DNA from: an uncultured Clostridia bacterium | GTDB lineage: Bacteria; Bacillota; Clostridia; Christensenellales; Pumilibacteraceae | Assembly (NCBI GenBank): GCA_934270565.1 | Contig: CAKQPR010000002.1 | Span: 124,001-188,000 of the forward strand | Direction of reading: 5' to 3' | Length of the DNA stretch: 64,000 nucleotides | Shown here: positions 51,244 through 59,285 of the stretch, piece by piece | Numbering within the stretch: the stretch's first letter is position 1 | How the letters are laid out: each line of letters starts with the position of its first letter | Translations under genes and position numbers: made by a program | Notes under the pieces: model-generated | What the model was told of the DNA's origin: nothing | What the model saw: only the letters and a program-made list of their open reading frames with translations | Databases searched by the model: none

Positions 51244-52863
51244 TTACCACCTGAGCAGCGCTCCGAAAAGAAGGTTGCTTACCGTAAGCCGTCCGCCGCC
51301 CGAAACGGTCGCGGTTTCGCCGTCGATAATGCGGACAAGCTCGGGTGAATTTGCGCGAATATCGAAACTTACCGAAACGGATTCGGGAGTTTTTCCGTCG
51401 CGGAGAACGTTTTGCCACGAGTAGTTTTTGTTGCGAACGTAGCCGAGCGAGACGGTTTTTCCGCGAAGAAGCAGTAAGATCACGTCGTCCGTTTCGTAAC
51501 AGATCGGATCGAAATTCTCTTCGGAAAGTTTTACGTCGCCAAACAGTCGGGCAATCGGACGATAAAGCCGATAAAGATTTTTTGCCTCGACGTAGCGCTC
51601 GTCCCAGTGCCAGATGAAGCCCGTTCCCGCGGCGCCGCAAAACGCGGGCGTATACACCGCGTCGCAGAATAAAATTCCGTCGTCGTCCGCGGGATAATAT
51701 CGGAACGGACCGCTGTGGCAATCGTTTACCGCGCCCGTTTCGGCTACGATAAACGGCTTGTCGGGACGAGCGAGCTCAGCCGTTCCGCTTCTCAATAGAT
51801 CGATAAGCGATTCGCGGCAATCTTTCGCTTCCGCGCCCTGATCGAGGTAACGGTGCATCTGAACTACGTCACATTTATCCCACGGAAAGCGGGCGTATTC
51901 GTTCTTCGCCCAAGCGCAATCGTAACTACTGAGAGAATTCGTAACGAGCGTGTTCGGGAAAAGCCGTTTGACTTCGGGCAGCATTTTTTCGTTCCAGCCG
52001 ACGTATTCGGGCGAAGTTGCGTTCATTTCGTTCCAAAGCTCGATCATAAAAATCGACGGATCGCCCGATAAACGCGCGGCAAGCGCTCTTACCTTTTTGA
52101 GCCACGCTTCTCGCCATTTATCGTCTGTGAGCCACTCCGAAATGCTTTCGCAACGTTTGCCGTCCGCGTACAGTTTTTTGTTGAACTTGGAAAGAACGTC
52201 GCCGGTATACGAATTGTCGGGCCGAAGGTCGTAATCGAAATGTCTGAACTGCTCGATCGTGAGTTTCGTTTTCAGCCCGTAACTTTTCGCAAGGTCTATA
52301 ACGGCTTCGACCTTTTCGAGCTTTACCGTATCGAGCACGCCCGCTTCCTCAGTGTCGGAGCAAAGATACTCGTGTCCGAGCCAGAGTCTTACGACGTTTA
52401 CTCCGTTTTCGCTCGCTTTTTTGAACCACCTGTCGAATTGCCGCAACCCGAGATATTCCTTTCCGAAATCGCCCCAGATGTTCACGGCAGTCGGAGTAAC
52501 GAATGCCATGTTTAACCCGACTACGAAAAACGGCGTTCCGTCATCGCAGGCGAAGTATCTTTTATCCTTTTCGTCCGCGCGGATAAAGCCGCGGTTTTCG
52601 CCGCCCGAAACGGTAACGCGAACGGGCGAACGTCGCGAAAATCGCAATACGTATTCGCCTTTTTGCGACGGATAAAATCTCACGACCGAATATTCTTCGC
52701 CCGCGGTTACGGTTTCGTAGCCGTGATCGTCGTAAGAAAAACCGAGTTTTCGCCGCGTAAACGGAACGAGCGTGAACACGGTCTTATCGGGCGAAATCAC
52801 GGTTGCGGGTTCGTCGGAAATTACTTCCGTTTTGTCGTAAAGATTTACATTAAGTTCAGTCAT
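51244..52863 (-). CDS. Clan GH-A glycoside hydrolase (GH5-like)
   Basis: A 539-residue cytoplasmic enzyme with an N-terminal beta domain (about 1-95, DUF5060-like in outline), a TIM barrel (about 105-445) and a C-terminal beta domain (about 450-539). The acid/base Glu279 is in LWNEMN and the nucleophile Glu375 in VAETG, the clan GH-A spacing. No signal peptide. It overlaps the mannonate dehydratase stop by 8 bp, so the two are coupled, pointing to glycosides that yield uronic acids or mannose-type sugars. Family within the clan is not certain. Confidence 0.82.
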   Translation of the reverse strand: MTELNVNLYDKTEVISDEPATVISPDKTVFTLVPFTRRKLGFSYDDHGYETVTAGEEYSVVRFYPSQKGEYVLRFSRRSPVRVTVSGGENRGFIRADEKDKRYFACDDGTPFFVVGLNMAFVTPTAVNIWGDFGKEYLGLRQFDRWFKKASENGVNVVRLWLGHEYLCSDTEEAGVLDTVKLEKVEAVIDLAKSYGLKTKLTIEQFRHFDYDLRPDNSYTGDVLSKFNKKLYADGKRCESISEWLTDDKWREAWLKKVRALAARLSGDPSIFMIELWNEMNATSPEYVGWNEKMLPEVKRLFPNTLVTNSLSSYDCAWAKNEYARFPWDKCDVVQMHRYLDQGAEAKDCRESLIDLLRSGTAELARPDKPFIVAETGAVNDCHSGPFRYYPADDDGILFCDAVYTPAFCGAAGTGFIWHWDERYVEAKNLYRLYRPIARLFGDVKLSEENFDPICYETDDVILLLLRGKTVSLGYVRNKNYSWQNVLRDGKTPESVSVSFDIRANSPELVRIIDGETATVSGGGRLTVSNLLFGALLRW

Positions 52864-53806
52864 CTAATGCCTCCAACGTTTGCAGAATTCCTTTCAGATA
52901 CCCTATCGCGTACAGTCTGCCGAGACTGCCGTATCCTGCCGCCCGCGGGTTTTCGCCTTTGAGCGTTGGAACGTGATCGACGCGGACGGGAACGTTTACG
53001 CCCGCGCGAACGTAAGCCCGCATAACCGAAGGCATATCTATTTCGCCGTCGTCGTGAAATGTTTCGCGGAAATTCGTCTTATCGCCGCGCACCGAGCGGA
53101 AGTGCACGAAAAATATCTTTTCGGCGAGTTCGGCAATCGTTTTTTCGAGATCTTCGCCCATCAGCTTGTAGCACGCCTGACAGAATGTCACGCCGAGACA
53201 ATCGGACTTTATCGTGTTTATCGCGCGCAAGATATTGTCTTTGTTGGTGAAAATTCGACTTACTCCACCTAATTTCTCAAGCGGCGGATCGTCGGGGTGC
53301 AGAGCGAATTTTACGCCGTAGCGCTCGGCGTGCGGCAGAACGGCTTTTATGAAATAGAAGTAGTTTTGCCAGAGCGTTTCGGCGGCAATCGTCGTTTCGT
53401 CGGGTCTGAAATCGGCGAGCTCAAAGCCCGTTACGAGGCTTTCCGCACGCGCGGGATACTCTCCCGTTCTCGTCCACCCGTAGTGCGCCATAAAGTTGAA
53501 GCACACGGTATTCACGCCTTCTTCGGCGAGAACGGACAGAAGCGAAATGAATTTTTCTATACATTCGTCCCGTTTTTCGTCGCCGAGCTTTATATGTTCG
53601 TGAAGCGCGTTCGGGATGGGCTCGAGAATAATCGGCGTAAAGCCGTGAGAACGGAAATTTTCGATAGCGGCATGCACGGAATTTCGGTCCGCATAGTCGA
53701 AATCGGTCGTTTCGGGCAAGCGTATGGTAGCTTTTTTAACTCCGCAAGCCGCAGAAACATCCCATTGCGACGAATATTCGGGATAAAAATAGTCGGTTAG
53801 TATCAA
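52856..53806 (-). CDS. Mannonate dehydratase-like enzyme (UxuA family), TTG start
   Basis: Would dehydrate D-mannonate to 2-keto-3-deoxygluconate in hexuronate breakdown. UxuA features are visible in order: FALHPDDPPLEKLGGVSRIF, VTFCQACY, FFVHFRSVRGD, FHDDGEIDM and RVDHVP. The usual CxGC metal-site variant here is CQAC. From TTG 53806 the protein has 316 residues, slightly shorter than typical UxuA (about 350). That start follows GAGGAG; the longer frame up to 53893 would run over the gene's own promoter. No uxaC or uxuB is in the window. First gene of an operon with the GH-A hydrolase. Confidence 0.82.
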   Translation of the reverse strand: MILTDYFYPEYSSQWDVSAACGVKKATIRLPETTDFDYADRNSVHAAIENFRSHGFTPIILEPIPNALHEHIKLGDEKRDECIEKFISLLSVLAEEGVNTVCFNFMAHYGWTRTGEYPARAESLVTGFELADFRPDETTIAAETLWQNYFYFIKAVLPHAERYGVKFALHPDDPPLEKLGGVSRIFTNKDNILRAINTIKSDCLGVTFCQACYKLMGEDLEKTIAELAEKIFFVHFRSVRGDKTNFRETFHDDGEIDMPSVMRAYVRAGVNVPVRVDHVPTLKGENPRAAGYGSLGRLYAIGYLKGILQTLEALDD

Positions 53807-53836
53807 ATTTTGTCTTTCTCCTCTGCTTTCGGGCGA

Positions 53837-53893
53837 TTGACATTCGTCGATTCGCCTGATATAATTATAGCATAAGTCCGTAGAATTTGCCAA
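53837..53893. promoter_or_regulatory. Overlapping divergent promoters of the AraC and mannonate dehydratase genes
   Basis: Plus strand TTGACA (53837-53842), 17 bp, TATAAT (53860-53865) drives AraC. Minus strand TTGGCA (53888-53893), 18 bp, TATAAT (53864-53869) drives the dehydratase. The two -10 boxes share bases in TATAATTATA, so both cannot be occupied at once. Confidence 0.85.
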
Positions 53894-53940
53894 AAGAAAA
53901 GTACCGATTTTATAAACAATCGTACCAAACCGAGGTCGAA

Positions 53941-54771
53941 ATGAGAAAAGATTATTACGAAGAAAATACCGGCGTTTTTCTGTTCGGAATATACGACACG
54001 GTTAAACGAACGGATTCGGATCCATCGCGAACGCATCTGCACGCCGAACCCGAAATCGCGCTCGTCACCTGCGGGAGCGCGGAATATCTGCTCGGGAAAG
54101 ACAGATTCGAGGTGCACGAAAACGACGTCGTTTTCATTCCGCCGAACGTCGCGCACGCCGTGTTTTCGCCTTGCAATGCGGGATTGAAAACGCTTACGGC
54201 GCGGATTTCTCCGTACTGTCTGTGGGAAGTTTTCGCCGAATTTACGGACGAGAGAAAGATTGCGGCGATGCTCTCGGGAAAACTGTGCGGAAAGATCCGT
54301 TCTGCAAACGTCGTAATGCTGTTTTACGAGCTGTCGGGCGCTTTCAGAACGGGCGAGCGTTACGCCGTCAAGATCGCTATGCTGAATCTGATAGCGGAAA
54401 TCTGCAAGTCGGTCGAGAGCGAAAAAGCTTTACCGAAAAAAACGCACGTCACCGAAGTGCGGAACGCAATCGCATTCATTCGCGAAAACTGCGGACGAGC
54501 CGTTTTGCTGTCCGATATGGCGAAAGCGGCGGGCATGAGCAGAACGAGGTTTGCGGAAGCGTTCAGAACGGTTACGGGAGTTACTCCGCATGACTTTTTA
54601 TTGATTACACGCACGGAAAAAGCCGAAAAGCTGATTGCGGACGGCGATTTGTCGATAACCGAAATCGTTTACGAGGCTGGGTTTGATAACGTGACGAGTT
54701 TCAATAAGGCGTTCAAAAAGAAAAACGGCATTACGCCGTCCGAATACAAAAAGCGCATATCGCGCGAATGA
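53941..54771 (+). CDS. AraC-family transcriptional regulator
   Basis: A 276-residue regulator with an N-terminal cupin sensor (about 10-150; HLHAEPEIALVTCGSAEYLLG and VFIPPNVAHAV) and a C-terminal pair of helix-turn-helices (about 175-272; LSDMAKAAGMSRTRFAEAF and ITEIVYEAGFDNVTSFNKAFKK). It probably senses a sugar or uronate and activates the divergent dehydratase/GH operon. Start at ATG 53941, 5 nt after GAGG, is preferred over TTG 53887, which lies in the opposing promoter. Confidence 0.92.
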   Translation: MRKDYYEENTGVFLFGIYDTVKRTDSDPSRTHLHAEPEIALVTCGSAEYLLGKDRFEVHENDVVFIPPNVAHAVFSPCNAGLKTLTARISPYCLWEVFAEFTDERKIAAMLSGKLCGKIRSANVVMLFYELSGAFRTGERYAVKIAMLNLIAEICKSVESEKALPKKTHVTEVRNAIAFIRENCGRAVLLSDMAKAAGMSRTRFAEAFRTVTGVTPHDFLLITRTEKAEKLIADGDLSITEIVYEAGFDNVTSFNKAFKKKNGITPSEYKKRISRE

Positions 54772-54774
54772 AAG

Positions 54775-55057
54775 AAATAAGGTTTTGGGTATACCATTCC
54801 GTCACGACCGTATCCGCTCCTGCGAGAGTTCTCGACTGATACCCACGGATGACGAGGCTAAGTACCTTTACGCAAGGTTGGCGGCGGGGCGAGGGCGCCC
54901 CGCCCTACCGAAGCAGAAAACGACATTTCTAACGAATTCTTGCCCGCGGCGTTACACCTGCGGGCGGACGAGGAACGCCCCTACCTAATAATGATAAATT
55001 CCCCTCATCCGTCGCTACGCGACACCTTTCCCCGAGGTGGAAGGCTTTAAATTTTAT
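54775..55057. repeat. Mosaic palindromic repeat cluster E
   Basis: Carries the GCTCCTGCGAGAGTTCTCGA variant (54812-54853), the stem GGCGGGGCG/CGCCCCGCC (54883-54904), a degenerate GGGCGGACGAGG arm near 54961, and a CCTTTCCCCGAGG(T)GGAAGG hairpin at about 55026-55045. The 54883 stem differs from clusters A and C in both arms so that pairing is kept. Confidence 0.8.
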
Positions 55058-55060
55058 CGT

Positions 55061-55628
55061 ATTTTTTCGTCAGACGAAAAAACGCCCCGCGGACGGCGCG
55101 ACGGCGTACTACAGGTACGTCGAGCGTCGAACGCGGACGCGTTTAACTAACTAAATACGCTGATTTTGGCGAGATTATTTTCGATGCTCCGCAAGGCAAA
55201 CGAGGCAATCGGGGTGAGACAGTGCTATCTGCACGGCGAACCCCGATTGCCGACGTTTAACACAGCAGTTCGCAAATAGCGACCGCGAATTTTGGCGAGC
55301 GTATTTTTTCGTCAGACGAAAAAACGCCACAAGAGCGGCGCGACGGCGTACTACGGGTACGTCGAGCGTCGAACGCGAACGCATTTAACTAACTAAATAC
55401 GCTGATTTTGGCGAGATTATTTTCGATGCTCCGCAAGGCAAACGAGGCAATCGGGGTGAGACAGTGCTATCTGCACGGCGAACCCCGATTGTCGATGTTT
55501 AACACAGCAGTTCGCAAATAGCGACCGCGAATTTTGGCGAGCGTATTTTTTCGTCAGACGAAAAAACGCCCCGAGAGCGGCGCGACGGCGTACTACGGGT
55601 ACGTCGAGCGTCGAACGCGGGCGCGTTT
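55061..55628. repeat. 242-bp tandem repeat, about 2.3 copies, beside dnaA
   Basis: Units start at 55061, 55303 and 55545 (partial), exactly 242 bp apart and differing at only a few bases. Each begins with a palindrome TTTTTTCGTC-A-GACGAAAAAA, followed by a CG-rich stretch with TACGTCGAGCGTCGAACG, then an inverted repeat GGCAATCGGGG/CCCCGATTGCC (55204-55214 with 55241-55251). In unit 2 the right arm reads CCCCGATTGTC, which keeps pairing through G-U. No convincing ORF is present. Confidence 0.95.
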
Positions 55629-55661
55629 TTGAAGTATCACGGAAAAAGACGCCGCCAAAAG

Positions 55662-57029
55662 TTATTTTTTGTAAACCATATTCCTTATATCTTCCACCTT
55701 CGATTTAACTCGCTCGTCGCGGGAAATGAGGCCGGCGACTTTGTTTTTGGAGTGCATAACGGTGGTGTGGTCGCGACCGCCCATTACGGCGCCGATGGAC
55801 GTGAGCGGAAGCGGAAGAAGTTCGGAAATAAGATAGATACAGATCATACGCGGCTCGACGATATCCTTGTCGCGTTTTTTACCGAGAAGTTCTTCGCGGC
55901 TAAGCCCGGGGTAAAGCTTTAGGGTAGCTTCGATTACGTCGTCGGGGGTAAGCGCCTCGTCTTTGGTTTTCGGTGCGTAATCCTTGAACGCTTCGGCGGC
56001 AAGCTCGACGGAAACGGGCTTGTCGTAAAGCTTCGAGAGCAGAATTACTTTATTTAGAAGGCTTTCCATTTCGCGGATATTGCTGTCGATCCGCTGAGCC
56101 ATAAAGTTGAGAACTTCTTCGGGAACGTAGTATTTTTCGATCTGGGATTTTTTCTGAAGAATCGCGATACGGGTTTCGAGATCCGGCGGCTGAACGTCGG
56201 CGATAAGCCCCCACTCGAAACGCGTGCGAAGGCGTTCTTCAAGGTCGGGAATTTCTTTGGGCGAGCGGTCGGAAGCGAAGATTATCTGTTTGTTTGCCTG
56301 ATACAGGTCGTTGAACGTGTGGAACATTTCCATCTGCGTACTTTCTTTTTTGGATATGAACTGAATATCGTCGATCATAAGCACGTCGGCGCTACGGTAC
56401 TTTTCGCGGAAATCGACGGTCGAACCGCTCTTTGCGCGAATGGAAGCGATCAGGTCGTTGACGAATTTTTCGCTGGAAACGTACAGGACTTTTTTGTGCT
56501 GATCGTGCTTGCGGATATAGTTTCCGATCGCGTGCATAATGTGGGTTTTGCCGAGCCCCGCGCCGCCGTAAATGAAAAGCGGGTTGTACTGCTCGCCCGG
56601 TTTTTCGGCTACCGCGCGCGCCGCCGCAACGGCGAATTTGTTACACTCGCCCACGACAAAATTGTCGAACGTATAGCGGTGGTTGAGCACGGTCGCGTCC
56701 ATTTGCGGAGAGGGAGAAACCGTTTCGGGCTGCTCGGATTCTTCTTCGGGCTCGTCGTCGGCCATGCGGTTTTGCGACATTTCGGAGGGAATAAGTATGT
56801 CGATACCCGTAAAAAGCGGGTTTACGCCCGTGAGAACTCGCGTTATTACCGGTCGGAGCGATCGGTTTATATTGTCGCGGCAAAGCTCGCTGGGCGCAAG
56901 CAAAATAAGCTTGTTCTCGTCTACGTCGACGGGTTCAAGCGGCTTGATCCAAAGATCGAACGTGATTGTCGAAACTTCCGGTTCGATGATCGGCAGCATT
57001 TCGGACCACATGCTTTTAGCTAAATTCAT
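55662..57029 (-). CDS. dnaA: Chromosomal replication initiator protein
   Basis: Binds DnaA boxes and opens the origin. The 455 residues have domain I (1-80), a short acidic linker (about 88-108), the AAA+ domain with Walker A GGAGLGKTH (155-163) and Walker B MIDDIQF (Asp220-221), and domain IV with the DNA-binding signature GGRDHTTVMHS near 422-432. ATG 57029 has only a distant ribosome site (AAAGGTGAG about 22 nt upstream). dnaN does not follow; instead a 242-bp tandem repeat lies just past the stop. No TTATCCACA boxes were seen on either side. Confidence 0.97.
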   Translation of the reverse strand: MNLAKSMWSEMLPIIEPEVSTITFDLWIKPLEPVDVDENKLILLAPSELCRDNINRSLRPVITRVLTGVNPLFTGIDILIPSEMSQNRMADDEPEEESEQPETVSPSPQMDATVLNHRYTFDNFVVGECNKFAVAAARAVAEKPGEQYNPLFIYGGAGLGKTHIMHAIGNYIRKHDQHKKVLYVSSEKFVNDLIASIRAKSGSTVDFREKYRSADVLMIDDIQFISKKESTQMEMFHTFNDLYQANKQIIFASDRSPKEIPDLEERLRTRFEWGLIADVQPPDLETRIAILQKKSQIEKYYVPEEVLNFMAQRIDSNIREMESLLNKVILLSKLYDKPVSVELAAEAFKDYAPKTKDEALTPDDVIEATLKLYPGLSREELLGKKRDKDIVEPRMICIYLISELLPLPLTSIGAVMGGRDHTTVMHSKNKVAGLISRDERVKSKVEDIRNMVYKK

Positions 57030-57067
57030 ACGCTTTTGTAAACGAGCGATACGGGCTCACCTTTCGA

Positions 57068-57154
57068 CTACGAGCGATCGCTCAAACGGTCACATACAAA
57101 AAGTATGCTCACGTTTTCGCTCCCGCCTGTTGTCGAAATCTGAACTCGTCTCAC
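57068..57154 (-). CDS. 28-codon ORF in the dnaA leader
   Basis: GTG 57154 follows AAAGGAGGGG by 6 nt, a far better ribosome site than that of dnaA itself, and runs 28 codons to TAG. It ends inside the perfect 12-bp palindrome GAGCGATCGCTC. It may be a leader peptide coupling translation to dnaA, or simply the remnant of a decayed gene end. No homologue is recognised. Confidence 0.35.
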   Translation of the reverse strand: MRRVQISTTGGSENVSILFVCDRLSDRS

Positions 57155-57207
57155 TCGTTTGCCCCTCCTTTTGTTACTCTTCTTCTATTTATACGAGGCG
57201 AATAAGC

Positions 57208-58032
57208 TTAACGTTTATTCCCGTCGCGAAGGTGTTTTTCGTATTCGTTGTAACATTGCGATTTCGGGATTTTACGTTCCTCGGCGACGCGTTTTACGGC
57301 GTCCTTTTTATCGAGCCCTTCGGCAATGTATTTTTCGACGTGATCGGGTATCGAAATGTCGGAAAAATCGTCCGGCTTTTCGCTTGCGCCCTCAACGCAC
57401 ACAACGAATTCGCCGCGTTCGGTAAATTCGGGCACATCGCCGAGGTTTCCGCGGATAACCTCTTCGTGAATTTTGCTGATCTCGCGGACGAGTGCGACTT
57501 TGCGCTTGCCGAAAACCGAGTACAGAAAATCGAGGTCTTTTCTTACGTCGTGCGGTGCGCTGTAAAATATCACCGTTCCCGTGAAGTCTTTGAAACGCTC
57601 GGCGTGGCGGATACGATCCGATTTCTTTTCGGGCAGAAAACCCGCCATGCAGAACGCCGTCGCGTCGAGCCCGCTGAGCACAACCGCGTTTACGAGCGCG
57701 CACGGACCGCTCACGACCGTGTAATCGAGGTTTTCCTTTATGAGCTCGCCGATGAGAACGCTCCCCGGGTCGGAAATCACCGGCATACCGGCGTCGGACA
57801 CAAGCGCGAGGTTTTCACCCGCTTTAAGTCTCGAAATCACCTCTTCGCATTTGGCGCGTTCGTTGAACTTCTGATAGGAAATAAGCGGCTTTTTGATTTC
57901 GTAACGGTTGAGAAGAACAGCCGTTCGTCTGGTGTCCTCGCACAAAACGGCGTCCGCCTCGCGCAGAGTTTCAACGGCGCGATACGTTATTTCGCTTAAA
58001 TTCCCTATCGGGGTTGCTACGATATAAAGCAT
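57208..58032 (-). CDS. rsmI: 16S rRNA (cytidine(1402)-2'-O)-methyltransferase
   Basis: Methylates C1402 of 16S rRNA using SAM. The 274 residues match RsmI throughout: opening YIVATPIGNLSEITYRA, CEDTRRTAVLLN, VSDAGMPVISDPG, and SGPCALVNAVVLSGL. The C-terminal about 45 residues form the usual helical tail. It begins 1 bp after the trmN6-like gene, as in many Bacillota where these two genes are paired. Last gene before dnaA, separated from it by 178 bp. Confidence 0.95.
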   Translation of the reverse strand: MLYIVATPIGNLSEITYRAVETLREADAVLCEDTRRTAVLLNRYEIKKPLISYQKFNERAKCEEVISRLKAGENLALVSDAGMPVISDPGSVLIGELIKENLDYTVVSGPCALVNAVVLSGLDATAFCMAGFLPEKKSDRIRHAERFKDFTGTVIFYSAPHDVRKDLDFLYSVFGKRKVALVREISKIHEEVIRGNLGDVPEFTERGEFVVCVEGASEKPDDFSDISIPDHVEKYIAEGLDKKDAVKRVAEERKIPKSQCYNEYEKHLRDGNKR

Positions 58033-58033
58033 T

Positions 58034-58729
58034 TCACACCACCGTATCTATCACGCGTTCATGGAGAACTTCCAGCCCAGTCGCGCCGCCCTTTTTGCAT
58101 TTGAGCATAAAAAGGTGCGGTTTTTTGCCGTCGGACGGAGTAAGAATCTGCAAAATTTTGGGTTCGAGCCCCGTGCCTCGACATTCGGCTATGACTTCGG
58201 CAAGCCGCTCGGTCTGATGCACGAGGTAAAAACAACCGCCGTTTTTCAGAAGCTCGTTCGCCGTAGTCACGACTTCGCGGAGCGTTACGGCGATTTCGTG
58301 CCGAGCGATCGCAACCGCGTCGGCAGCCTGCTTTTCGCCCGAACCGACTTTGCGGTAAGGCGGGTTGCACACGACTATGCTCGCGCTTTCTCTGCCGAGC
58401 CGAGCCGAGATACCCTGCATGGGCGCGCAAATTATGCTCGCCGTTGCGGAAAGACCGTTAAGCTCGATACTTCGGCGGGACATATCCGCCATTTCGGGCT
58501 GAATTTCCACGCCTACGCACGGAATTTTCTTCTTGCCCGCGAGCAGGATCGTGATAATTCCCGATCCGCTGCCGAGGTCCACCGCTTTGTCCTTAACGCC
58601 GCCGCTCACGAAATTCGCAAGTTCCACCGCGTCGCACCCGAAGCGGAACGCGCTCGGGTTCTGAATGATTTTTAGTCCGTTTACGAGCAGATCGTCTACT
58701 CTTTCGTTCGGTTTTACGAGGTCGGTCAT
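58034..58729 (-). CDS. tRNA1(Val) (adenine(37)-N6)-methyltransferase-like protein
   Basis: A 231-residue Rossmann-fold methyltransferase with the SAM motif DLGSGSGIITILLA (about 52-65) and the N6-adenine motif NPPY (about 125-128). This is the YfiC/TrmN6 family, normally encoded next to rsmI in Bacillota as here. ATG 58729 overlaps the hpt stop by one base (TGATG). The tRNA target is inferred from the family, not shown by the sequence. Confidence 0.88.
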   Translation of the reverse strand: MTDLVKPNERVDDLLVNGLKIIQNPSAFRFGCDAVELANFVSGGVKDKAVDLGSGSGIITILLAGKKKIPCVGVEIQPEMADMSRRSIELNGLSATASIICAPMQGISARLGRESASIVVCNPPYRKVGSGEKQAADAVAIARHEIAVTLREVVTTANELLKNGGCFYLVHQTERLAEVIAECRGTGLEPKILQILTPSDGKKPHLFMLKCKKGGATGLEVLHERVIDTVV

Positions 58730-59283
58730 CAATCGGTGACTACTTCGTAAATGCCGTTGAGGTTGCGGTAATACTGATCGTCGTCGAGCCCGTATCCGAT
58801 AATGTAAGCGGGGCGGGCAAGCGTGAACGCGACGTAATCGGCTTCCGCTTTGACTTTGCGCGCCATGGGCTTGTCGAGAAGGCAGGCGATTTTGACGTCG
58901 AGTGCGTTTTTGCCCTCGAAATACTCGCGGAGGTAATGAACGGTATTGCCCGAATCCACGATATCCTCGACGACGAGAACGTGTTTGCCCTCGACGGACT
59001 CGCGCATGTCCTGAATGAGTTTGATTTTACCCGTGGTCTGCATGTTTCCGCCTACCACCATCGAATTTTCGTAGCTCTGGAGCGTGACGAAATCGTAAAC
59101 GACCTTGTCGGTGTCGATATGCTTCATAAGATCGACGTAAAACATAACCGCGCCGCGAAGAACGCACACGCAAACGATAGGCTTATCGTCGGTATACGAA
59201 GCGGTGATTTCCGCGCCGAGCTCGGCGATACGCTTTTCGAGCGCTTCGGGCGAATAGACAAGGTTGCATTTGGGTAATTTCAT
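58729..59283 (-). CDS. hpt: Hypoxanthine phosphoribosyltransferase
   Basis: Salvages hypoxanthine and guanine to IMP and GMP. The 184 residues show the PRPP loop VLVVEDIVDSGNT (about 100-112), the flexible-loop region LQSYENSMVVGGN, and the C-terminal YIIGYGLDDDQYYRNL expected of HPRT. CGGAGG lies before ATG 59283, 2 bp after the tilS stop. The tilS-hpt pair is conserved in Bacillota. Confidence 0.95.
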   Translation of the reverse strand: MKLPKCNLVYSPEALEKRIAELGAEITASYTDDKPIVCVCVLRGAVMFYVDLMKHIDTDKVVYDFVTLQSYENSMVVGGNMQTTGKIKLIQDMRESVEGKHVLVVEDIVDSGNTVHYLREYFEGKNALDVKIACLLDKPMARKVKAEADYVAFTLARPAYIIGYGLDDDQYYRNLNGIYEVVTD

Positions 59284-59285
59284 GG

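Noticed and set aside
53807..53893. N-terminal extension of the mannonate dehydratase to a TTG at 53893
   Set aside because: The extension covers the -35 and -10 boxes of its own promoter and has no ribosome site; TTG 53806 has a good one.
55175..55384. 69-codon minus-strand frame in the 242-bp tandem repeat
   Set aside because: It runs across the repeat boundary, lacks an RBS, and is not repeated as an intact frame in the next unit.
55061..55628. CRISPR array
   Set aside because: The units are 242 bp and nearly identical throughout, with no short repeat/variable spacer pattern; no cas genes are present.
57030..57207. oriC in the dnaA upstream region
   Set aside because: No DnaA boxes matching TTATNCACA or AT-rich unwinding repeats were found by eye; only unrelated palindromes.
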